NCBI RefSeq assembly: GCF_000226115.1
Contig: NC_016458.1
Location: 6,358,001-6,422,000, forward strand
Reading direction: 5' to 3'
Length of the DNA: 64,000 nt
From: Thermothielavioides terrestris NRRL 8126
Taxonomy: Eukaryota > Ascomycota > Sordariomycetes > Sordariales > Chaetomiaceae
Shown here: piece after piece, positions 1-11,579 of the stretch
Layout: every line of letters starts with the position of its first letter
Position numbering within the stretch: the first letter of the stretch is position 1
The notes under the pieces: generated by a model
Databases searched by the model: none
Told to the model about the DNA's origin: nothing
Seen by the model: the letters and a program-made list of their open reading frames with translations, nothing else
Position numbers and translations under genes: made by a program

Positions 1-2600
1 GTCACCGAGGGCCATCGGCGTGTAATAGTTCAGTAAGTATAGAAATCCCAACGTAGCACTATAGAACAAACTATAAATAGGCGTCGATCCCTATATAGAT
101 CTCAATGCTATAGTCCACTAATTTACAATAGCTATCGACACTCTAGATATAGTTTAAACTAGGCAAAGTAAATCCCCTTTGATACGTCTATATTCTCTAT
201 ACTCGTTCAAAGATATAATTGGGATAGAGGTTCTAAGAAAGAAGAGCAAGGTTTTTTACTAGAATACTGATCTTTATATTTTAAAGGATAAACTTCTATA
301 GACTATAACGACTAAGCCAAGGGATTAAGATAGCTATATTTAGAGTTTACTAAATCTACTCTAGGACTTTAGATTCTTGAAGAGTAAACTAATCTATAGT
401 TTAGTACTAGAAAATCCTAAATGCTTTATAAAGTTTGATCAAACTCTCTCTTAATACTATAAAACCAAGGGATCGACAATGCTAGAAGATCTATTTATCG
501 GAGGAACCAACTATAAAGAACTTATCTTCAATGGTTTCTCAAAGGGCGTTAGAATCCCTTGTATATTGTTAATAGGTAGTAACGCCCTAACGCTTTAGGC
601 AAAAGTAGAACGTAGTTATATTAACTTGAACCCTATATTTAGAGTAAAGATTTAAAAGGATCTAGGTATAGGTAAGCCTAGCTTAATATTGTTAAAGGAT
701 AAAATCCTTATAGGGCTTAAGGTTAATCTAAGGACGTCCTATTGAATTAGTAGAATATATTGGTAAATAGAGGAAATAGAGTATAATAAAAAAGATATTT
801 ATAATAGTAAAGAAGAACATATATAGGGTTTATAATTTATATTCTAAATTTATATAGGGTTGAAAATGTTATTAGACTAATATAACTCCGCCTTGTCCCG
901 CCTTTAGCAAACTCGATTGTATACAATTGGCCTTGATTGCATTTGGTCTATAAAGTTCTTAGGTATATATAGGTATATCTATATATTGCCTAGGTATTCT
1001 AGAGATATACCTATTATCAGAGGCTTTTAGCGGTTATTATACGATAGGGGTAGGCGTCGTAGGGTATCGTTGGGTACTATATAGTAAGGGTAGACGTTGC
1101 TAGGTAGGGAGGGTGCTTACTAGGTAGAAAGGGTGCTCGCTAGGTAGGGAGGGTAATCGCTAGGTAGGGAGGGTGCTCGCTAGGTAGGGAGGGTGATCGT
1201 TGGGTAGGGAGGGTACTCGCTAGATAGAGAGGATACTCGCTAGGTAGGGAGGGTGATCGTAGGGTAGGGAGGGTGATCACTAGGTAGGAAGGGTGTTTAT
1301 AGGGTAGGGACAGTCATTGTAGGGGGTTAATAGTTATTATAGGGTAGGGACATTTATCTTAGGGTAGGGATAGTCATCCTAGGGGGTCGATAGTTATCGG
1401 AGGATAGAGATAGTTGTCGTAGATTATTGATAATTATCGTCGATATCTAAGGTATATTGTATTAGCGTTAAAATAACCTTTCGACAATTATATATTCGTT
1501 ACTCTAATCTATTGTCTTTGCTTTAAATCTAAGCCTATATCCCTATACCTAATATATCTGTCCCTAGAGGATCGATTCTAGCTCTCTATCTATAGCATTG
1601 TCCTCTAGCTTATTATTATTGTTTATCGATATCGTCATTTAGCTTAATATAACCTCTATTATATACACTTTAATAGTCTCTTCTAAAATCTTCTTCTATA
1701 TCTTGTACTAGATTGACGTTGCCACTATAGCTATAGCAAATATAAATGGCTAGGAATTACTAGTCTTCTTATATTCCTATTGCTCTTTAAGCTCCTTCGC
1801 CTCTATTGTCTAGTCAATATTGCTCTAAAGCTATAAAATATAAAGGAAACCTACTTTTAATAAATGAGTATTTAAGGCTATAGCTAGAATAGAAGCAATT
1901 GGTATATAAGTTCTTACTATACTTAATAGGCAATAGATAATAGATATAAATAGGTTATAGGCCCTAATCTTTATTATATTATTAGCAGTTAATAGTTAGG
2001 TTATAACGGTCGAGAAAAATAAATATCGTTATCACAAAGGTATACTTAGGTCAATGTAAGTCCTACTTATACTCAACTTCTTCTTTACCTTTAAAGTATT
2101 TCCCAACGATAAAAAGGTGTTTAACATCCTAGAAATAAATTAGAAAACGGTTCTACGAAATCGCTAATGATTTAGGATCCTTTACCTAATACTTCTCTAG
2201 TAGCGCCTAGACATTGTTCTACTTAGACTAACGTAGCTCATTTATAATCTATATCGTAAGCTCTAAGGCCGTCTTATAGTTCTTATATTCAGTCTACGTT
2301 AAGGTAAAGGGTATACTAAAAAACGTAAAGTCGCTAAGCTAAGGCGCTATAGTAACAGTTGATCGAGGTTAGATATTCTAATAGACAGTGACTTAAAGGC
2401 GACAAAGGGAGACAATAAGCGACTACGAAAACCATTAGCAACCTACACTTAGAATATTCTAATGGTAGGGAATCAATATTAGACACTTACGATTGAACTC
2501 GATCGAGTGCAATTGAGGCTAGGAAGCGTATAGCTAAATCGCTCTGTCGGCTAGAGGGCTTGGCAACGTAGGAAGAAAATGGGGCAAGGTAGCTAGTGGG
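1..2600. repeat. AT-rich, RIP-like decayed block
   Basis: This block is visibly AT-rich and full of TpA steps, unlike the GC-rich DNA after about 2600, and no gene can be read in it. The composition fits repeat-induced point mutation of old transposons, known in sordariomycetes. On the minus strand about 2343 to 2053 a frame can still be followed that is broken only by TAG codons (see findings). I could not assign the ancestral element to a family. The switch to normal base composition between about 2560 and 2700 is abrupt. Confidence 0.75.
1059..1440. repeat. 20-bp G-rich tandem repeat (minisatellite)
   Basis: A tandem array with a 20-bp period lies inside the AT-rich block. The best-kept unit is GCTAGGTAGGGAGGGTGCTC, seen with phase 1099, 1119, 1139 and so on. 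Copies decay toward both ends, and roughly 15-19 units are recognisable. The repeated GGTAGGGAGGG core gives closely spaced G-runs on one strand. Neighbouring DNA shows no coding sequence. Confidence 0.85.
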
Positions 2601-3992
2601 TGGAGGGAATTTGTTTTCTATGCTGGCCAGAGAAAATTTTGGGGCAGGGGCGGGGTTGGTGGGTGGATTCTTACAAATTGGTTAAGTGGTTTGGGTTTTC
2701 GAAGAGTCCAAGCTCGAAGCCTCCGTAGGCCACCCACCCCTTGTGGACCCTCTGTCATGGTCTCGGTCCACTAACGACACTAGCGAAAATCTGCCCAGGT
2801 TCTTCGCCCCATCGGCCGACCATCCACTAACGTTACTGTTCCAAGCCCACCCAGTTGCCGGCTCTGCTCATTGCCCGGGCTTTTCCCTTGTTCCATTCCT
2901 GCCTCCCCTTCCTCTCAGGCCGCGCCTCTTCCTCCCTCTCGTCCTCGACCTTCGCCAAATCCGCCAATACCGCGAGCGACTGACGAGACGAGCGACCAAA
3001 TTCATTTTTGTGTCGTTCAGAAAGGGATCCGGGTGTCGTCGTCCTTCGTTGACTCGAACGGAGACGAACAACAGCACCTGCACGCGAACGACTTCGTCCG
3101 CTTCGGTGCTGTTCGTGTCAGTGCGTGCCATCTCGCTCTTGACACAACCTGGAGGACGCCCGAGTTCGCACGGTTGAGGAATTGCACGGTCCTGTTCCAA
3201 TTTCCAGGGCACTAGGTTCGTTTATTTTCCTCTTCAGTTACGCGGTTGAATGTTCTTTCATTTCTGTTGCTGGGTTGGGATGCGACCGCGATTTTCAACT
3301 GGTGCGCGACTCAACGATCCGAGGTTGTTTTGACTCCCCTGCCGGTCGCCCGGTCATCTTCACAACTCTCCAGACGAGCCATCCGGCCACATTTCCTGCA
3401 GACGACCGCTGCGATCTCATGAAGAAACACCGCACAAAGCGACGCGTTCTTTTTTGTTTATTCCCGCACTGCACCTCCATCCGGGTGCCTGATCAACTTT
3501 TCGGACTTGTTTTCGCCACGCAGCACAATCAGGAGGCGAACCTGAGCTAACCACCGGCCCATTGGCAGTGCCTCGACGTTCCTTTTTCCTTTCAATTTTT
3601 CTCCTATTCCTTCGCGGTTGCTCCGTCGAATCAGCTCGTGTGCTCGGAACAAGACGTTTGTTTCGCGGCCACCGACAAAAAGACCCTGCGACTCGGTCTT
3701 TATTTGGTTCTCACCGACAGTCTCGAGGCCCTTTCGAGTTCCTCCCTCTCGAAAAAAAACATATATCCTGGTGTAGAACCCGAAATCTACGCTCTATGGC
3801 TCAGCCATCCCGATAGATCTCGATCCCCCTCGCCCCTCGAGATCCTCCGACTGCTCGACTCTGGAACTGCTGCGACGGCTCGCCTTGATCCCGCCGCCGG
3901 GCCGTCGTTTTCCAGCTGCTCGACGCAGTTCGGCCCTTTCACCCTATACCGAATCCCGATCGCACCAGACAACGATTTCTTCGGCAGCCAAC
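2600..3992 (+). promoter_or_regulatory. Promoter and long leader of the cyclin gene
   Basis: This is 1.4 kb of GC-normal DNA between the AT-rich block and the cyclin start. It is rich in pyrimidine runs (for example 2880-2960 and 3820-3960), typical of fungal promoters and 5' leaders. Several short upstream ATG frames occur, none with a recognisable product. I treat it as promoter plus a long 5' UTR, possibly containing an intron. Confidence 0.5.
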
Positions 3993-5030
3993 ATGCCTGG
4001 TGGTGTGTGTGCCGTGCTCGACTACGAGGTCGAGCTCATGGCCGACTACGTTTCTGAGATGGCTACGCGCATTGTCATGCCCGAACGCCAAGTCAATCCG
4101 GCGTTCCGCAAGTTCGTCTCGCAGATCTTGACCTCGACCCGACTTCCGAGCACTACGATTCTCTTGGGCATGAACTACTTGGCGAAGCGCATCAACATCA
4201 TGCGCGCTGCTGGGCAGAATAGCCATACCGAAGGTCAGGTTTGGCGCATGCTCACCGTTGCGTTGCTTCTCGGGAGCAAGTTCCTGGACGACAACACGTT
4301 CCAAAACAAGTCTTGGTCCGAGGTCAGCGGCATCCCGGTCCAGGAACTCAACACCCTGGAATTCGAGTGGCTAGGCGCGATTCACTGGTGCCTCTATGTC
4401 AACTTGGAGGGGAGCGAGGACTACCAGGCCTGGTTGTCGAACTGGAAGGAGTGGCAAGTTGCCAAGAAGGCACAGCAACAAGCAAGCCGCGACCGCCTGA
4501 CCCGGCTCGTGTCGCCCGTCGAGCCCGATATGTCTCGGTCCCGGACTCAGCACGTCTATTCGACTTGGCATCAGCAACAAGTGGCCGAGTACGAGCGCCT
4601 GTCGAGCGTGAAGCGCAGCGTCGCGCCCAATTTGGTTCCCCTTGTGTTCGAGCCGTCGCCGTGGGGATACCCCCTGGCGTCTTGGCCGCCAGCGGCTCCG
4701 CTGACGCCCCCGGATTCCGGATACGGCAGCCCCGAGTACGCAAGCTCGACGACCTTGGTCAACTCGAGCTACGCGGAGTGGTTTGACGGGGCACTTCACG
4801 GCAACAGCTCGGCAAAGTACTATCACCATCCGGTGTCTTACAGCGGCTACCGCCAGGGCGCTCACGCATCGCGCAATGTTCCCAGCTACGGCCATTACTA
4901 CGGTTACGGCCCCAGCATCTGGGAGCATCCGAGTGTGCCTGGCTGCAACTGCGGCAGCTGCGGCGGTCTGCACAACAAGGGTCATCCGTACTTCGGCAGC
5001 CAGAACTACAGCCAGGCCGTTGTTGGCTGA
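3993..5030 (+). CDS. Cyclin-domain protein (Pho85/Clg1-type)
   Basis: A single-exon protein of 345 aa. Residues about 20-150 form a cyclin box: a region before LPSTTILLGMNYLAKRI, the LLGSKFLDDNTFQNKSW segment (the usual place of the conserved K and E that contact the kinase), and helices up to the WLGAIHWCLYV stretch. This resembles fungal Pho85-class or Clg1 cyclins, which bind a CDK5/Pho85-like kinase in nutrient, polarity and cell-cycle signalling. The C-terminal half is Pro/Ser/Tyr/Gly-rich and ends in a small Cys/Gly motif (CNCGSCGG). The ATG at 3993 is chosen because the frame upstream (to 3885) is low-quality and the cyclin homology starts right after this Met. The exact cyclin subfamily is inferred. 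Confidence 0.85.
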   Translation: MPGGVCAVLDYEVELMADYVSEMATRIVMPERQVNPAFRKFVSQILTSTRLPSTTILLGMNYLAKRINIMRAAGQNSHTEGQVWRMLTVALLLGSKFLDDNTFQNKSWSEVSGIPVQELNTLEFEWLGAIHWCLYVNLEGSEDYQAWLSNWKEWQVAKKAQQQASRDRLTRLVSPVEPDMSRSRTQHVYSTWHQQQVAEYERLSSVKRSVAPNLVPLVFEPSPWGYPLASWPPAAPLTPPDSGYGSPEYASSTTLVNSSYAEWFDGALHGNSSAKYYHHPVSYSGYRQGAHASRNVPSYGHYYGYGPSIWEHPSVPGCNCGSCGGLHNKGHPYFGSQNYSQAVVG

Positions 5031-7335
5031 GCATGCCATCCTCCCGCCACATCCCACGGGGTTGATGAGATTACGGGCGCGTTTCGGCGTTTCTTCCTAT
5101 CGCGTTCAATTACCGGGCGCGATTCTGCTTTTCCATGCATCATCCGCGGAATGCGGTCTTCCTTTGGGAGCATATCGGAGATTCAGATTCGACATTGTTG
5201 CATTCAGATACCCCGAGCGACGGCCCGGAAAAAAGAATTGGGCACCCACTCACTGTCGGCACCATATTGTTGACGACTTTTCTCGACCTCCGATGCTGCG
5301 CCGTTCTCCGTTTCTATCATTTCCGGCGCCAATCCATTAATGAGATGCCCTTCTTCGGTATACGGTTTACCCCTGGGACATGCATCGGCGTTCTTGGATT
5401 TTATACCACTGAGTTTTTTTTTCTTCGCCTTGCGATTCAACCATAGATTCGGCAACGCGTCTTCTCCGGAATTTTTCGACGGTCTTCAGATTTTTCAGCT
5501 CTTCTCGACCATCCGAGCGGAGCCGCCATTGGCACGACACTTTTTTTTTTCCCCGAGGACCAGGACTAGCGATAGCTTTCGACAACCACTCGGACTCCAT
5601 TTCTTTGGGCTCACTGCCCCCGCGGACTTGGTCAGCCGCCGGTGAAACTGATGATGGTCACGTCAACGGTGGATGGTTAACGGCTTGGTTTCGGCGCCGA
5701 TGTTCAAGGAAGCAATCTCCTTCGCTCTGGGCTCACTGCCGCCGCGGAACTGGTCAACCGCTGGTGAGCTGAAAATGCCCACGTCAGCGGAGGCTGAGCG
5801 ACTGGAGGTTTTTTTGGCGCCGACTTTCAAGGGAGCAATTTGTCCTGGCCGATCACCGAAGTGTCTTGGGGCTCTCCTAGCCGCACGGTTCCGTTCAAAC
5901 TGGATGATTTATTGCCTTTTTTTTTTTTTTTTTTTTTCTTTGGTCAAAAAGTTCGCTGGATTCGCAAGTACATATCTGGTGCTATTTCCATGGTTTCCTA
6001 ATTTTTCTGTGTGCTGGCTCGGGAACGAGGGGAAAAGCTGGACTCGCGGGTGTCCAAAGAAGTTTTTTTTCCTTTTTCTTTTTTTCTTTTCTTTTTCTTT
6101 TTTTTTTTTTTTTTCTTTTCCCTACACGGTTCAGGCTTCACTTTCGGAGGCATTTTTCTTTTCCATCGTCTCCTGATGCCGTTCTGTTTAATTGCCCGTT
6201 CGGCACCAACTGAAGGCTGTCCAGTGACGGTGCTTCACTTGGACTCTGGTGCCCGGCATTGCCGCGGTAACCATCTCGCCGGCTTGGTCATTTTACCTTT
6301 CACCTACTTGGTGGCTAGATGGGGTTCTCGTTTGGGTCATGGTGCGAAGTAGAGAGGAGGTTTTCAACGAGACCGATCAGCGGGCAGCCTTTTTTTTCGT
6401 GCCGCTGATTCAGGCTTTTGTCCTATTGCTGGAGGGGCATGGGACGCTCTTGTTTTTTTCCCGCTACCAAAGATGACGATTTCACGAGCTTTGAGAGTTT
6501 TGGGGAAGGAGGCTGGATGGACTGAGACTGGGATGCTGGGATATTCAAGGGCGTGGAATATGGATGGTTAGCGCTTCTTTGCAGGGGAAGAAGGAGCAAA
6601 GGAGAGCCATTGTGAACTGCGGCACGCGCTCTGGAATGGGCGAGTGCCCAGGGCCTCGTGTACCTAGATGAGGAGTCAGGTGTGTTGGGTGTTTGTAGGA
6701 CATACGCCAGTTGCTCCGCTGCGCCTGGCTTCGGTCAACTGGACAGATGTTGAGAACACAAAAACAATAACAAAAAAGCAAATCAATGCGACAAGCTCCG
6801 ATCCTGGCATGTCTCCTGAACTCGATTGTTTTTCAACAGACTCTGTGCAAACCGTCGTTCTTGTCGTTGTCAGTTGCTGCACCAGCTGGTTGCAGCTGGC
6901 ATGATATAGTGGGTTGGATGCCAGGCCTGTCCGTCCCTCGCCAATTGCTCTTGAGAGTTTGCCAAGCAGCTGATGAACTTCATCTGTGTGGGGTGTTTCC
7001 CTTGTTCAGACTGCTGAAGGCGCCGAACAACAACACTTCAATAGCTGGGAGTCCACATGTAATCAACAAATCATCCGGAGCTTTGAGACTGCCCGCCGCC
7101 TTCGCCTCCCCTTTGCGGAAGGAAGACAGGTGATCGATCGACTGGCACCCAGTTCCATAAGAGGTTACTGTGCGATTAGCAGCTGTGTCTCGTTCGCCTC
7201 ATTCAACCTCTCACCACATTACATACCTTCACATCCCAGCAGGAATCCCAGTTCAGCCAGCCCCCGCTCGCCAGCCACCCCACCCGTGGAATCAAGTCAA
7301 AGACAAACCGAGCCAGGACCGGAAAGGGGAATTCA
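5031..7335. other. Gene-free stretch with poly-T tracts
   Basis: No conserved coding frame is visible in these 2.3 kb. The stretch holds a diverged tandem duplication (5601-5844) and long T/pyrimidine tracts around 5917-5937 and 6063-6121. The last 300 bases are probably the promoter of the Fyv6-like gene. Short open frames here show no family features. Confidence 0.5.
5601..5844. repeat. Diverged tandem duplication (2 x about 122 bp)
   Basis: Copy 1 (5601-5720) and copy 2 (5721-5844) share the same order of blocks: GGGCTCACTGCC near the start, CGCGGA and TGGTCA, CACGTCA, GGCGCCGA and finally a TTCAAGG...AGCAAT end. They differ by many substitutions and small indels, so the duplication is not recent. 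Confidence 0.75.
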
Positions 7336-8181
7336 ATGTCTTCCCGTTTCGTCTCAGCAGGCGCCATTGACGCCGCCACAGGCCAAGCCACCACCACCAT
7401 AACCACCACCACCACCACCAACAACCCTCCTGCGCCCCTAACAAAAAAACAACAAGAATGGGCCGCCGCCACCGCCCAGCTGGAGGCCGACCGCCAGCGC
7501 CGCGCCCTCCAGCAGCAGCAGCAGCGAGGAGCAGGCGAGAAGTCGCTGTACGAGGTCCTGCAGGCCAACAAGGCGGCCAAGCAGGCGGCGTTCGAGGAGG
7601 CGCACCGGCTGCGCAACCAGTTCCGCGCGCTGGACGACGACGAGGTCGAGTTCCTCGACGAGGTGCGCATGCGCGCGCGCAGGCAGGAGGAGGAGGCCCG
7701 CCGGGAGGTCGAGAGGGGGCTGGAGGGGTTCCGCCGTCGGGCGCAGGCGGCGGCGGGCGGGGGTGGGAGGGTGTCCGAAGGGGTGGAGGCGGGACAAGGG
7801 GGGGAGGAGGTGGAGGAGGAGGAGTGGGATTTTGGGGGTGGTGGTGGTGATAAGAAGAGGAGGAAGGGGGCTGGTGCTGGTGGTAGCAGGGAGAGGAAGA
7901 GAATCTTTAAAGGGGTTGCGGTGAAGAGAAGGGAGTCAGGGGCTGGGGGTGGTGATGCGGAGGAAGGGGGAACTGGAAAGGAAGGGGAACTGGGTCGGGA
8001 AGATGGGGGAGAGAAGGCGAAGGAGCAGCCATCATCGTCATCTGGAGACGGAAAGGGAGAGCAAGCGGCGAAGCCGGCGGCTCCCGCGCCGGCACCACCA
8101 CCATCCGCCTTGGGAACGAGTGAGGTAAAGAAGTCTAACGGTCTACTGGTCGACTACGACTCGGATGATGACGACGATTGA
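7336..8181 (+). CDS. fyv6: FAM192A/Fyv6-like splicing factor
   Basis: A single-exon protein of 281 aa. The N-terminal SSRFVS followed by a charged helix, the SLYEVLQANKAAKQAAFEE segment and the FRALDDDEVEFLDEV motif (about residues 73-112) match the FAM192A/NIP30 N-terminal domain. The yeast member, Fyv6, is a spliceosome component acting around the second step and exon ligation; human FAM192A/PIP30 binds the proteasome activator PA28-gamma. Residues about 130-230 are Gly/Glu/Lys-rich and disordered. The protein ends in an acidic tail after GLLVDYDS, common in this family. A polyglutamine tract lies near residue 58. The start Met is followed directly by the conserved SSRFVS. Confidence 0.85.
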   Translation: MSSRFVSAGAIDAATGQATTTITTTTTTNNPPAPLTKKQQEWAAATAQLEADRQRRALQQQQQRGAGEKSLYEVLQANKAAKQAAFEEAHRLRNQFRALDDDEVEFLDEVRMRARRQEEEARREVERGLEGFRRRAQAAAGGGGRVSEGVEAGQGGEEVEEEEWDFGGGGGDKKRRKGAGAGGSRERKRIFKGVAVKRRESGAGGGDAEEGGTGKEGELGREDGGEKAKEQPSSSSGDGKGEQAAKPAAPAPAPPPSALGTSEVKKSNGLLVDYDSDDDDD

Positions 8182-8729
8182 AGCATCATGCCTGCGAACT
8201 GGCATTCCAGGCGGCGTGTTGTATTGGCCTGCGGATCAATAATTACGGTCAGCACCATACTGACAGGAAGGATGTCAAATTTGGAGAACTTCTCCCCATC
8301 ACATCTCGCATTCCGAACAGCCCGCCAGCGTGACAGCTCGGGTTACTGTTGGAGGCCCAAATCATGTCTCAAATCGAACGTGAGAACACGCACGGATTGT
8401 GGTCTGTGTTCTCCGCATTCTGCTACCGTTTTCGCCACCTCTCATGGGTACTGCGCGCAGCATGATCAAGAGGAGTCCTATATTACACTGACACAGGGTG
8501 ACACTGAGCTTTACTTCCGTTCCACCATCACCGGAATCTATCGTTTTATATCCCACTATGCAGGCCGCTGTGACACCTCACAGCTATGGACCTTGATACT
8601 CCAACACCGACATGGCCACAGATACACACCGAGTACAACTGTTATACACATGAACACCGTGATTTATGCAACAGCGCCGGCAACGCGGGGAGATAGAACA
8701 CCCCAATCACCGTGCCCCCCTTATGCCTG
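8182..8729. other. Convergent 3' region
   Basis: The two flanking genes end toward each other here. I see only 3' UTR-like sequence and no coding frame of quality. Confidence 0.5.
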
Positions 8730-10172
8730 TCAATCCACGTCCTTATCGTCCCAGGGCGCGGTCTTCTTCTTGTCAAAAGCCTTTCTCACACCCCACCGGT
8801 ACAGCTGGCGCAGCTTGCCCTTGATGTAGCCCTCGATCTCCTCCTCGGGCACGACGATGCTGCGCGCCCGCTCCTCGTCCTCGGGCAGCAGCTGGAAGCG
8901 GCGCATGCGCGCAGCAATGCGCGGGTCCATGACGATGGGTTTCGCGCGCACCTTCTCGGGGATCTCGGCGGCCTCGGCGTCCTTGGGATCGTCCTCCTTC
9001 CAGATGGACTTGATCCAGTCCTTCTCCTCCCACGCCAGCTCCTTCTGCTGCTCGTACTGCGGCGACTGCTCGGCTGTCGCCGTCGGGCTGGCAGTGTCGG
9101 ACTCGGCGACAGGCTGTTGTTGGTACTCGCGGTAGGTGCACAGGCAGACCGCGGCGACCTCGCGGCCGATTTCGTCGGCGAGCTTGCGGCGGTTGAAAAA
9201 ACGGTACATGCGGGTTGGGGTGTTGAGGAAGCCTAGGAGATGCGGCTGCCGGATGGGCACGGAGGGTGCGAACTCGTTCGGGGCAAAAGGGGGGAGGGTG
9301 GATGCAGGGTAGTCAGCAGTTGTGTTGTGAGGTTTTGGTTGTGGCGGTCGCTTGGGCTTCTTTTCTTCCTCGGCGGGTTTCTCCTCAGCGGGTTTGTCTT
9401 CTGTTGACGATCCCGGGGTGGTCGTAGTGGAAAGCGACTCCGGCTCCGGCTCCGGCGGCGGCGCGAGGGGCCCTAGCCAGCCCTCGTGCAAGCCCCTGAG
9501 GTACTCCTTCCAGGTGTGGCGGCCGATGACCACGTCGCCCCGCACCCCCTCATAGTCTGGGATGCCGCGTGATTTCCGGAAGGCTTCGACGATCTCCTCT
9601 TTCGTGGGTTGCTTGCTCGGGTCCGCGTCCTCGCTACCCTCCCGGCTGCGGCGCAGCCTGCGCACCCGCTCGGCAACGTAGGCCCGTACGTCGCCCTCGC
9701 GGCGGCCCTGCACAAACTCCCAGTCCAACCCGCTGGCGGCCAGAATAGGCTTGACATATTCGGTGTAGTGATCTTGAGCAACGCGTAGGCCATCGCCCGG
9801 CGGGCTCGAGAGATAGATAGTCAACTTGCGCGGCTGGGCCAAGCCGAGGCTGTCGGGCAGCGGCTCCTTGGCCAGATGCTCGACTGCATGCGCCCATCTC
9901 GCCGTGGCCCGCTTCTTCTCACGCTTGTCATAGATGATTGCGGCTGTTATGGCGCTTGAGACGGTCCAGAATATCATCCAGTTCCGCGACGGGAGCTTGC
10001 TGGGGAGAGCGGGAAGGCCAAGCATGCGAAGGGCTGGGTTTCGCGAGGGCGCCTTCGGGGCCTGCGCGCAGACGCGGTCAGAACGTGAAACAGAAGAAAA
10101 GACAGCCGGAGTGCCATATCATACAACGCTGGCCGCCGGCGGCGGGGGCGGTGGTGGTGCCGGATCGGCCAT
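8730..10172 (-). CDS. TIM54: Tim54, mitochondrial TIM22 complex subunit
   Basis: Two exons: 10125-10172 encodes MADPAP plus a proline run; a 63-nt intron (10062-10124, GTATGA...CAG, branch CTGAC) joins it to 8730-10061, giving 459 aa. After the Pro-rich start come NPALRMLGLP and KLPSRNW, then one hydrophobic segment (about 44-60) followed by YDKREKKRA. This is the known Tim54 layout: one TM span with the bulk in the intermembrane space. Tim54 supports the TIM22 translocase, which inserts carrier proteins into the inner membrane. The C-terminal half contains a Pro/Glu/Lys-rich linker. The first exon is inferred from frame and splice sites. The gene is divergent from cot-1 across 1.4 kb. Confidence 0.9.
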
Positions 10173-11579
10173 GGTGCCGGCTCGGATCGAGCTCTTGAGC
10201 TTCCGTCGCGGGAGATCCAGCAGCACTACAAGCACATTGGCCTTGCCTCGGCCCTGTGGGACGCTCTTGCGCTTGACAGGAAGGTCAATCGGCTTCGCCA
10301 CTTTCTACCACAAGGAAGCCGGGTGGTATTGCCCAGGTACGGTACCGAAATCGCTGGTCTCTTCGTCGTCGTCGAATTCACTCAACACTGCGCATCCAGC
10401 TCAAATTTCCAAGCGCCGACAACCAAACCTTGGTTATCGTTATCGCGATAAGGCACTGCGCACGGGCCTCTCTTCCCTGCTGGCTGGGAGCACTCGGCCA
10501 TTTGCCTGAGTTAACTAACTCAGAGATGGATCTCTCTGGCGAAAGGAGACAAGAAAGAGGACGGATAGGTACTTCAGTCAAGGTGTGCTCCTTCATGGAG
10601 GAGAATTTGCCCTGAGCCTACTCCTGTCGTCTTCTGTGTTAGGGTCTTCCACAACATGACAGCCTGATTGGCGTGACCATTCTGATGAGTTGTGAAGGAA
10701 TTATTGAATTGGGCGAGTTACATTGCGCAGATTCCTTCTTACTGTGCACTGTGAGCATCAGCGGCGGTTGTGAGTGTCTTGAATTCGTTAACCCCTGGTT
10801 TGAAGGGTGCAACTGCTCCGTCTGGAACACCACAGCATGGATTGTTTGGGCAGTCGAGCCCCACATCTCAGGGGTTGTCAACTTCCTGCCGCCCCGGAAA
10901 CCCTTCCACCAACTCTTAACGTGCACGTATTCCGTACTGTGTGAGCTACGACCGTCCTGAGCAGCCGCCCACCTGCTCGACGGCCTTCCGGCTATTCACA
11001 GCGAGTTGTCTGAAAAGGAGCGGACGCCGGGCACTGGAATTGCAGCAACTACCCCTCTTTCCAGGTCTGAGATCTCCACTTGTGGTGTCTCTGTCGGTGA
11101 CAACCGCACCCACGCACAGCGGTTTCAGTTCAGACTGCACGGAGCCACAGGCCCATAGCGCTTGCGCTTTTCCTTCTTCCCCCGCCTTTTCAGTCGTGCT
11201 CTTGCATCAAAGCCATTCACTTTCAGGCGGACCTTGGTTCCACAAAAATCGAGTGTCTTGCGCCGACCGTATTTTCGGTTCATCAATCGCCGTGGGTCTT
11301 TCGCATGCCCCCCAGCCTGCTGCTGCCCCTTGCCCCACCTCCACCTAAACACCCAACCAAACAGGCGGGGCGGTGACCTGAGTGTTGACAGCGGGCAGCC
11401 ACGACCAGGCCTCGGGCTCTCCAAAAAGACCCCGGTCCGGAATTGGAACCCATCCGCTCTCTGCCCCCTTTCCGCGCGACACCAGCTCGACATCGCCCGT
11501 TGACACCTGTGTCCGTAGCTCCCCCCTAAGGCACAGAGATCACCCGCAAATCTGATTTCGAACTCTGCGCCTGGCCAAA
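10173..11579. promoter_or_regulatory. Divergent promoter region TIM54 / cot-1
   Basis: This is 1.4 kb between two divergent starts. The cot-1 side (about 11150-11579) has C/T-rich runs and looks like a long 5' leader. No conserved coding frame is visible. Confidence 0.5.

Noticed and set aside
1059..1440. CRISPR array or telomere tract
   Set aside because: Units are directly adjacent without unique spacers, and the unit is not TTAGGG; it is a minisatellite.
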